From Litoditis marina (Eukaryota; Nematoda; Chromadorea; Rhabditida; Rhabditidae), in contig OZ038439.1 of NCBI GenBank assembly GCA_964036275.1, positions 8,244,669 through 8,308,668 on the forward strand: a stretch of 64,000 bases of DNA, given 5' to 3'. A model generated the notes under the pieces. The model was not told the origin of the DNA. It was given only the letters and a program-made list of their open reading frames with translations, and searched no databases. Positions 53,101 to 64,000 of the stretch are shown here, in pieces (positions within the stretch are counted from its first letter, which is position 1; every line of letters starts with the position of its first letter). Both the position numbers and the translations under genes were made by a program.

Positions 53101-54137
53101 TGGCGCAATGGTACATACCACTTGTCCACCTGATACTGTAGGAGACCAGCTGATGATTCTATATTCGAAAAAAAATTCTCCAGAATCTCAATATTTTGGT
53201 GTTTGGTCTAAAATTAGCTAATTGGTTGTGTTCTCTCTCATACAGCATAAACAGTCCAGTATTTTCAGTTCGCCCTGCCTCATGATCGATGACCTCGGGT
53301 GTGTATTGATGAATCTGGTCCGTGGGAGGGAAGGAAGATCGGAAGATGGAGAGAGGAACGAGCAGACCCAGACAGTCGTTATTATCGATCCACAATGAGG
53401 AGCCTTCCTGAAGACGCCTTCCTGAAGACGCACAGTTTCTCTATTGGAACTTGGAACACGTCATATTGTAGTTTTAAATCAAACATGTTCCGCTACCATT
53501 CTTACATTCATATGTTTTATTATATCGAACATTGTACGCTTCCATTTAATCCAGCGAGTCATTTGTATTTGTGAGACCAATTAGACGAGCTTCCCGATAA
53601 TGTTCTGAGAGCACAGTTGAACAATTTGTTCGGAAAACGGAAATGTGCATTTTACTTTCACTAGTCAGTGCGGAGGCTGAGGACAAAAGGGCAATAATAA
53701 AGTGGTGTTTATCGAAATCCTATAAAAGTTGTAATTGTACACTTTGGGCTGCATTATTAGGTTATGAAATTTTGATTCAATTTCCTGATCTAAATGATAA
53801 ATGAATTGATTTCTCAAACATAACAACGGGAAGAAATGCACATTACCCTGTTCTTTTGATACAATACCATGGATTTGAACTTGAGTCAATCGCATATAAG
53901 TTTTCTGGTCATGGTGCAATGCCATTGCAGCAATGGTCACATCGGCTGATACATCTATCTTCACATTTGGTTTGGGTCTAATACTGTTCCAGTGTGTGGT
54001 GTGTCGTAAATAATTTCATCTAGTATTTGCAGGTTGATTCGCTCGAACCACTGGGTTGCAGTCGAAATGTGAACGGAAGAGGAAAGAAACCGGCGCCCTA
54101 TGTGTTGTCGTCTCACTTCGGGTTTTCTACGGTCTAG
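50194..54137 (+). CDS. candidate plus-strand gene fragment, unknown
   Basis: Four splice-bounded segments join in a consistent phase: 50194-50256 (after TTTGTTTCAG; includes RPFDGWSPARMSDF), 50329-50414 (after CTTTGCCAG, before GTGAGTCA), 51555-51695 (after TCATGTTTCAG, before GTGAGTAC; four cysteines, with a C-G-C and a later C) and 54033-54137 (after ATTTGCAG; ends in TAG). The third intron is long and contains a hAT-type-free foldback and minus-strand exon candidates, which weakens the model. The protein start is not found and no family is recognised. It may be a decayed gene. Confidence 0.25.
50377..50460. repeat. 16-bp stem with a 50-base loop
   Basis: CGAACCGAACCGCGAA and TTCGCGGTTCGGTTCG are exact reverse complements. 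The left arm lies within a candidate exon and the right arm in its intron. Confidence 0.6.
50823..51045. mobile_element. hAT-type MITE with 8-bp target duplication
   Basis: Inverted ends CAGGGGTGACCA and TGGTCACCCCTG (12 bp, perfect). Direct flanks ATACGGCA at 50815-50822 and 51046-51053. Length is 223 bp. The interior includes the palindrome TTGCACGCGTGCAA. No coding capacity. The family differs from the hAT-type element at 30801-31432. Confidence 0.9.
51555..51695 (+). CDS. candidate exon with clustered cysteines, unknown
   Basis: Well-bounded by TCATGTTTCAG and GTGAGTAC, 141 bp, phase 0 on both sides, 47 codons. The middle reads YNGTGCGCSIGDCS. The Asn-Gly-Thr motif could be glycosylated if secreted. 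It is the most convincing single exon between 48 and 56 kb on this strand. Function not assigned. Confidence 0.4.
51816..51976. mobile_element. foldback element, AAGTCATT family
   Basis: CCAGGAATAAGTCATTC and AAAGTAAAAGTCATT on the left mirror AATGACTTTTACTTT and GAATGACTTATTCTGG on the right. Arms are about 45 bp and imperfect. A one-armed relative is at 48625-48690. Confidence 0.7.
52066..52506. mobile_element. foldback with three ACGAGTTGTCGC motifs at each end
   Basis: GCGACAACTCGTCCCC or a variant occurs at about 52069, 52091 and 52118. The reverse complement GGGGACGAGTTGTCGC occurs at about 52438, 52460 and 52491. The spacing is 22-31 bp. About 310 bp of AT-rich sequence lies between. 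The layout suggests arrays of transposase-binding sites at both ends. No transposase. Confidence 0.75.
52507..53158. other. non-coding stretch, no gene seen
   Basis: A segment near 53092-53135 (GACTACTGAGTGGCGCAATGG) recalls a tRNA A-box but has no T-arm. Nothing else supported. Confidence 0.4.
53159..53983 (-). CDS. two-exon minus-strand gene fragment, unknown
   Basis: Upstream exon 53847-53983: acceptor CACTGGAACAG, donor G|GTAATGTG; it includes KIDVSADVTIAAMALHHDQK and QVQIHGIVSKEQ. Downstream exon 53159-53421: acceptor GTGCGTCTTCAG; it includes DQIHQYTPEVIDHEAGRTEN and GLFMLYEREHNQLANF, then TAG. Both join in phase 1 without a stop, and both look protein-like. A 14-bp duplication (GAAGGCGTCTTCAG-type) at the second exon start creates two competing acceptors, and only the outer one keeps the frame. 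The upstream exon needs an earlier exon (phase 2 entry) that I could not find. No domain recognised. Confidence 0.4.
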
Positions 54138-55184
54138 GGAGTGACCAGCTCTCTGCTACTTGTCTTCTTCTCTTTTCATGTATAATTTCAACTCGGCTAC
54201 GCGTAGTCTGCAACGGACTACAGTTACAGTACCTGAAGAGCAAACTACATAGTTGTTTCTAAATTTTCAAATTAAAAGAGGTACCGTGATCGAAACGTCG
54301 CAGGCTGCTCCGTAGCGCTCAGCTTATATCTTTTTTTAAATGAAGGTTCTAATGTTATATTCTTGTTGTTAGTTTATATTTTAATCATTGATTCACTATA
54401 CACGACGTCTGCGGAACAAATGGAAAAAAGGAAACCATCGATGATTGCTGGAAATCACGTTATTATGACATTAACTATATATTTTCGAGTTCGGATACGG
54501 TTTAGCGGCCGCATCAGGCGACAGCAGCAGTCGCCGCGTAGCTATATTAAGACCCTTCCCTCGTTTCGAAATGTCTCACTAGAGTTTGAATGAGCTCGGA
54601 GAGGGCGATTTTCCGGAGAACCTGGTACTTCACGAATAGCCCGGATCACGTCAAGTGAACGTGAACAGTGAACGGTTCGAATCCAACCGCATATCATATA
54701 AAACATGTTCTTGTGTTAAAGTCTTTGGCAAATCGAATCAGTCAATATGGTTTAGAATAGCTCGGTGCTTGTTCCGTCAGAGTGGTTTGATTCAGACCGT
54801 TCACTGAGGTACTGGCGGTTCGATTTCCCAGTGGCTGCGAGAGAGTATTGGTGGTAGCGAGTCAAAATTTGTTAACGTGTACAATTCAAGGGGTTTAGTG
54901 TTCACATTCTCGTTACAAAATACGAAAAAGGTAATATTGGTGGTGTTAATCGAAGACTGTTTTAATGCCAACTTTGACATGGAGTCCGTATAGATTAAAC
55001 TACATTATTTCTCTGATGCTCAAAACTAGGCGAAGAGGGAATGCACACTGATCACATTCGCAGCAGAACTGGTCAATTTTGTCTCAGCTTACGAGATGAA
55101 TGACAATCACTCGATTTCATAACGTTGGAAATTTTATGTCATCATGTTGGGCAAATATGGTGAGTGCCAAATTTATAAATGTGT
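54138..55184. other. non-coding stretch with a tRNA-like remnant
   Basis: At about 54757-54835, TAGCTCGGTGC and GGCGGTTCGATTTCCC resemble A and B boxes about 55 bases apart on the plus strand. No full cloverleaf. The frame at 54363-54593 has no supporting signals. Confidence 0.35.
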
Positions 55185-55840
55185 TAACCGGATTCACCAT
55201 GTTAACCGGAGAGAAACGGTTACTAACCAGGTTGCTCAAATCGCTAACCAAATGTTAGGTTAACAAATTATGTAACCGGAAGATCGGGTGCTAACCATAT
55301 AACCACTTTAACCCTAGACACATAATAGCTAACCAGTCCTTCGCCTTAGCCTAAGCCTCACACTAACCAGGTAACTAAGGTAACCAACTTGGTTACCTGG
55401 TTAGCCTTAGATCTTCCGGTTAGTCAACCTAATAGGTGTTGACAGCTAAATATATAAAAAAGACGAGTGAGACAACCACTCGCGGCTTTTGAAACGAGAC
55501 AATGAGTTTTAGGATAAAAATTGAGGTACTGTTACCGTAATCTACATATTGGAACTGCGCATCAGCTTGTTTGTACTGGATTAGTAGACTATACGCAGCG
55601 GACACAATCAGTTTCGCGAAGTAGTCCTATTTTGGTTACTATCCTCTTCTCAGGTTACTTCACGGTTAGTCGGTTAGTAACCAATTTTCCGGTCAGTCGG
55701 TCAGTAACGAATGTTGAGGTTAGTAACCACTCGCACGGTTAGCTAACGAAAAGGTTACAACTTGGTTAATTTCTGAAATGCCCCGGTTAGTCATCCAAGG
55801 TGGTTAGCTAACCGCACGGTCAGGTTAGTCGGTAACCCGG
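55185..55840. repeat. GGTTA/TAACC-rich repeat region
   Basis: Dense GGTTA and TAACC words in both orientations, with a palindromic centre AGGTAACCAACTTGGTTACCT near 55378-55398. Related to the GGTAACC foldback at 865-1070. It ends with TCGGTAACCCGGTTAG. Contains TAGCCTAAGCC, too short to be telomeric. Confidence 0.7.
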
Positions 55841-56535
55841 TTAGTTGTAGTATTCACCCTGCGGGCCTGCGTCTGGGAAAACATCTTGCGCAGCGCATGC
55901 CCAAAATCTGCGGGCCGCCTGCACTCAAAATGCCGGGCCTTTGCGTACAACATTCCGATCGCTAATTTCGTGCATGCGGCCCGCAAATCGTGGGCATGCG
56001 GGGCGCAAAATATGATACCAGCCGTTCTGACAAAATCCCATCGTTCCATAATCATAATTAGTTTTATATACGAAGGAAAAGCAGATATAACCATGTATAG
56101 GCAGGGTTCTATACGTATAGGCAGGTATGATACTTTTTGCTGCCAACTCTGGCAGCAGCAGTAGCCGCTGCCAAGCATTTGGGCAGCGCTGCTGAAATGT
56201 TGTTGCTGCCGGAGTTGGCAGCATGAAATGGCGACAAGAAAGTATGAACGCATTTTGCTGCTCAGATTTTCTTTTCTCAAAAATCTCATACTTACTTAGT
56301 TACTTAGTTTTTTTTATAATATTTTATAACCGTTTTCATTATAATATTTTTTGAAAACTCCAGATGGATATAATTTTTCAAAACAATATAGAATGTGAAT
56401 CAGTATGAAACTGTTAAAATAAAACCAATTCTCAGGTGTAAACTGCTAAAAATATCCACTAAACTTTCCTACCGTGAAAAAAAAACTTTAAAAAAATGTT
56501 TGAAAATGAGTAAAAACAATGTTTCATGGATCAAA
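55841..56535. other. GC-rich then AT-rich non-coding stretch up to the gap
   Basis: 55850-56010 repeats GCGGGCC/GCATGC-type words in both orientations. 56125-56225 holds an imperfect inverted repeat, CTGCCAACTCTGGCAGCAGC against GCTGCCGGAGTTGGCAGCAT. The remainder is AT-rich. Confidence 0.5.
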
Positions 56536-56735
56536 NNNNNNNNNNNNNNNNNNNNNNNNNNNNNNNNNNNNNNNNNNNNNNNNNNNNNNNNNNNNNNNNN
56601 NNNNNNNNNNNNNNNNNNNNNNNNNNNNNNNNNNNNNNNNNNNNNNNNNNNNNNNNNNNNNNNNNNNNNNNNNNNNNNNNNNNNNNNNNNNNNNNNNNNN
56701 NNNNNNNNNNNNNNNNNNNNNNNNNNNNNNNNNNN
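56536..56735. other. assembly gap, 200 N
   Basis: Exactly 200 undetermined bases, most likely a placeholder of unknown true length. It sits at the left edge of the inverted gene duplicate. Confidence 1.
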
Positions 56736-56801
56736 TCGTACTTTGAGCACGGTGTTTTGTTCTGAAACGTCGCGTGGATCGGAACCAAACTATAAATAAT
56801 A

Positions 56802-57032
56802 TATTTCACACCATTCCTACTGAGACTCCTACGGTAACCTTACAAATTTTCCGAGGGCTGTTGTAAAGCTGAAAATATAGTTAATGGAAAATGCTCTCGT
56901 ATATTTACTTTACCTGAGAAGGAGAATGAGGTACGAAAATCCTCAACTTCTCTGATCAAAAGTAAGTAAGCAAAACGGTTTGAAAGTTTCGAAATCCTAC
57001 AGTGGGAGTCTCAGTAGGAATGGAAAAGACTA
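56802..57032. mobile_element. palindromic MITE with proven empty site
   Basis: Starts TATTTCACACCATTCC and ends CAGTAGGAATGGAAAAGACTA. TA flanks it at 56800-56801 and 57033-57034. The undisturbed sequence in the original copy reads AATAATAGTTAG on the minus strand near 24590-24601. The element therefore inserted after the duplication, with a TA duplication. Confidence 0.9.
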
Positions 57033-57325
57033 TAGTTAGTCTTTCTCTATAGAACACCTCAGCAGTTTCTCGTGATCATGCGTCGACCGTTGAGGCTAGG
57101 TTGGTCGGCAGTGTAGTAGTGTACATTCCAACTGAGACTCTTACAGTAAGATAACAAATCTTCCAGTCCATTTCAATGAAGTGGAGGTTATCCCTGAACT
57201 TGATAATTTTAGTTCCGCATCAGCTTCTCATCACGTATACAATGACTAGAAAATAGTTTCGTGTTCAAAAAATAATTTCCACACTATCCACAACCAGTTG
57301 AAAAGACCTATAAAATGGTTTCCAG

Positions 57326-57415
57326 GGTGCCGCCGCCGCCGCAGCGGAAGTTGCTGCTCTGGAGGCAGAAGAGGATGAAGAAGGCTTCTTCCGGCGAGTC
57401 GGTCTCAAGCTCAAG
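57326..57415 (+). CDS. duplicate of exon 8 of the large gene
   Basis: Acceptor GGTTTCCAG, donor GTGAAACA. 30 codons, an alanine run and EVAALEAEEDEEGFFRRVGL. The frame is kept compared with 24206-24301 (32 codons). Differences include loss of two alanine codons, a Gln to Glu change and two changes near the end. Whether it is transcribed is unknown. Two later exons (58796-58837, 59207-59311) continue in phase. Confidence 0.6.
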
Positions 57416-57612
57416 GTGAAACATTTACTTGCCTCGAAGGGGGGGGGGGGGAAGGGGTGGGCAGAAATAAAACTTATTATGGAAAGGCAGCTCAAGAGAA
57501 ACTGATATATATATCTCTTTCAACGCCAGCCGCCTGCCACACCTAATAAACCTTATGTGTTATGTGCCAAACCCCAGTGTACCTAGATCAAAATTTACTT
57601 CAGTCCGTTTAT

Positions 57613-58187
57613 CTTATTTTTCGTAATATTAGGTTATTTTATTTGAACAAAATATAATTGTGTCACTAGGACTTCTGGATGGTGGATTAGGTTAATGTGC
57701 TCAGTAAGAGATGTACTCAAAACCGTTTCAACCCTGATTCAAGACGGTTTTGGGTTTTCTCAGAGGGTTGGGTCATCATCAGTTGAATTTCACCGAGAAA
57801 ATGAACACGGGACGAAGGTGTTTACCATGCTTCACGGGACTGTGCAAATGACTAACAGTACACCACTTGCACCACTTGAACAGAGAGAATATAACCTCGT
57901 ATTTCTAACATTGGCGCATTGTAAAAAGGCAATAAGTCCGATAGGCAACATCTTGGCACTCGCTAGGCAGGTTACAGGATTGTACGTGGCCATTGAAATA
58001 AATTGTAAAATGCCCAAACTCTCTGTTCTAGCGCAAAGTGCCTTTTAAATACAACGAATATTACACTTCGTATTGTCCAACTTGCACTTTGGTTTTACAC
58101 AGCAAAAACTCTACTTTACAATGGTTTTAAATGACCAGGTGCTATTATTACAGTCGAAACTGTGCAGGTTCGGAGTATGAGTTAGCT
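57613..58187. other. stretch between exon candidates, no exon seen
   Basis: A 117-codon open frame at 57695-58048 lacks an ATG start and exon-like boundaries. The segment 57628-57682 (GTGTCACTAGGACTTCTGGA) resembles 18825-18870, so it is repeat-derived at its left end. Confidence 0.4.
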
Positions 58188-58460
58188 TTAACGCGTTTAA
58201 AGGGGGCTGCATTGAATGCCGTATTTGGCTAACGGTGTTAGCCGAAAAGGCACGAGAGTCAGAGAAGTGCGCGCAATCAATATTCATTCACTCCAAATCA
58301 TCCTCTGCGTCTCTGACAGTAAGCAGAAAAGTTAGTGAAGTTTTGAAGACAGAACTTTTAATTAGGCATTCTAGTAAGAAAAGTACATATATCGAATTGT
58401 CTCAGTTCGATCTTTTATTTGAAAATTCAATGCAGCCCCCCTTTAACGCAATACGCGGAC
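58188..58460. mobile_element. foldback element with GGGGGCTGCATTGAAT arms
   Basis: GCGTTTAAAGGGGGCTGCAT at the left mirrors ATGCAGCCCCCCTTTAACGC at the right, arms of about 30 bp with one length difference in the G run. The interior contains CTGCGTCTCTGAC. No coding capacity. Confidence 0.7.
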
Positions 58461-58795
58461 AAACTGCTTTTGAAGTTTTAGTATCCCACAATAAAATGCG
58501 TGGGAAACTTCGGACTTGATTTTTTTAAATGTATGAAAGTACGATGAGAAAGAGCACGGTTGGAAACAATTTTTCGTGTTCAGTTGAAGTGTCAATGGAA
58601 AATCGTATTCTATTTCAAAAAAAGGTAAATAAGGGGAGAATAGAACTGGACTGTGACTTGATCTGTCAACATATTATCATAAGTCTCGTGTTTGGTCCGA
58701 CTTAAACCGAGATCAAACTACAAACACCTCCAATGCACAGCTTTTTTCGTGTTTCCTAACAACTCCAATATTGTTGCGAATATTTCTTACTTCAG

Positions 58796-58837
58796 AAAGA
58801 CCAGTACCGCAGAGACTTCTGGAGAACTGTCAGAAAC
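58796..58837 (+). CDS. candidate 14-codon exon
   Basis: Between TTTCTTACTTCAG and GTGAGTGG, phase 0, KDQYRRDFWRTVRN. It could follow the exon 8 duplicate at 57326-57415. Confidence 0.45.
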
Positions 58838-59010
58838 GTGAGTGGAGTCACTTTGTTTTCTATATGGTAGTGCCGGGTAGTTTGATCTCGACACACATAT
58901 GACACATGAAATCTTGACTTCCGATCGGAAAAAAAATCACGTTATCAAAATATAGATATAAAGGTAAAAAACCACAGTAAGTAGGAATGTAGGAATAAAA
59001 ATAGTATTAA

Positions 59011-59137
59011 AGTAGGACGGTTATGGGGACCGATCCCGTGTGATCGGTCCTTTGAACAGCAATTGAGAAATGTATTGCAATTTATGTTTAAAGGACTGGA
59101 GCGTTGGGATTGGACCACATAATTGTCCTTCTTCAAC
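59011..59137. mobile_element. small palindromic MITE, GGACGATTATGTGG family, copy 4
   Basis: AGTAGGACGGTTATGGGGAC at the left and GGACCACATAATTGTCCTTC at the right correspond to the ends of the copies at 25134 and 25436. Internal GGTCCTTTGAAC and TTTAAAGGAC are conserved. Confidence 0.7.
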
Positions 59138-59206
59138 AACTCTCCTTGCCTGTTTTTTGAACTTATTAGCAAGATTATAGGTCGCGCCTTCCGCTCCGCA
59201 CTCCAG

Positions 59207-59311
59207 GTGCCGCCAGTACTGCCAGCTGATGTGCAGGCGCAGGTAGAGGCGTTTTCTGCCACCAATGCGTCTGGACTAAACGCCAGCACCGTCTCAGCGT
59301 TCTCCGTCTAA
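59207..59311 (+). CDS. candidate terminal exon with stop
   Basis: The acceptor CCGCACTCCAG is pyrimidine-rich. Phase 0 gives VPPVLPADVQAQVEAFSATN, then Ala/Ser-rich sequence and TAA at 59309-59311. The frame is also open upstream (IIGRAFRSALQ), so an earlier acceptor is possible. The next gene starts 118 bp further on. That spacing would suit a nematode operon. Confidence 0.45.
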   Translation: MPPVLPADVQAQVEAFSATNASGLNASTVSAFSV

Positions 59312-59337
59312 AATCCACCCACGGTTAGCAATTACAA

Positions 59338-59338
<1 letters not shown>

Positions 59339-59410
<72 letters not shown>
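59339..59410. repeat. CT dinucleotide repeat
   Basis: CTCTCTCT tract just before the start of the plus-strand gene at 59429. A second tract lies at about 59718-59800 within its second intron. Confidence 0.95.
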
Positions 59411-59413
<3 letters not shown>

Positions 59414-59428
59414 CGAGAAGTTTTTGAG

Positions 59429-63853
<4,425 letters not shown>

Positions 63854-63923
63854 GTGGGTTATTGATTTTCTGGTTTCAATATGTGCAGTTATCTTGTAAA
63901 CTGTCCTTGTCTACCCTGTATTG

Positions 63924-64000
63924 TATAGTTCACACCATTCCTATTGAGACTCCTACAGTAACCTTACACACTTTTCAAAGGATGTTGTGAGGCTGAAACT
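63924..64000. mobile_element. palindromic MITE, truncated by the window edge
   Basis: TATAGTTCACACCATTCC followed by TATTGAGACTCCTACAGTAA, the left end of the family seen at 3447-3679. The right half lies outside the window. Confidence 0.7.

Larger units (their letters stand above)
56736..57612 (+). repeat. inverted duplicate of the 24.05-24.65 kb gene segment
   Basis: The plus strand here follows the minus strand from about 24651 down to about 24050: GAAACGTCGCGTGGATCGGA, GATCATGCGTCGACCGTTGA, GAAGTGGAGGTTATCCCTGA, then the exon and the 3' intron with ATATCTCTTTCAACGC. The only large difference is a 231-bp MITE inserted at 56802-57032. Similarity fades after about 57612. The left end is cut by the gap. 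Confidence 0.9.

Noticed and set aside
50194..54137. Envelope-type gene of a retroelement, suggested by a cysteine cluster at 51555-51695
   Set aside because: No reverse transcriptase, integrase or terminal repeats are present, and one short cysteine pattern is not enough. Left as unknown.
56395..56809. Open frames across the N gap
   Set aside because: Undetermined bases were read as residues.
57695..58048. 117-codon open frame between two exon candidates
   Set aside because: No ATG start, no splice boundaries, and a repeat-derived left end.

Overview
The window looks like nuclear DNA of a Caenorhabditis-type nematode. Introns start GT(A/G)AG and end in TTTTCAG, TTTACAG or TTGCAG. A trans-splice-like acceptor lies 9 bases before the start codon of the main gene. 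Short inverted-repeat elements rich in TACTGTAG/CTACAGTA fill the introns and intergenic space. No bacterial operon, rRNA gene or intact tRNA gene was seen. Species cannot be named from sequence alone. Exon calls below rest on splice signals, codon phase and peptide composition only. No homology search was possible.

Layout. 1-9 kb: repeats, including a duplicated block with a filled and an empty MITE site. 9.6-15 kb: minus-strand exon-like fragments, among them a serially duplicated 117-bp exon, partly broken. 15.96-33.27 kb: one large minus-strand gene of about 24 exons, roughly 950 residues, charged and Ala/Pro-rich, with almost every intron in phase 0. Its introns hold seven copies of a 271-bp tandem repeat, GA/CT tracts, tRNA-bearing MITEs and a hAT-type MITE nested in an older MITE. 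33.855-48.136 kb: two 7141-bp Helitron-like elements joined head to tail with no spacer (TC...CTAG|TC...CTAG), inserted between A and T inside a MITE. Each carries about 24 copies of a 149-bp satellite. 48.3-56.5 kb: a tRNA-bearing MITE, a 1-kb four-part inverted repeat, a second hAT-type MITE with an 8-bp target duplication, a foldback with three terminal motifs at each end, and exon fragments of unknown genes on both strands. 56,536-56,735 is a 200-N gap. 56.7-59.3 kb: an inverted duplicate of exon 8 of the main gene with its intron flanks, now on the plus strand, then two more exons and a stop. 59.43 kb to the right edge: a plus-strand gene with eight phase-0 exons (210 residues so far), including a tandemly duplicated Ser/Thr-rich exon.

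The main biological story is genome remodelling. Several transposon insertions can be dated relative to each other from this window alone, because filled and empty sites or nested copies are present. Neither main gene has a domain I can name.
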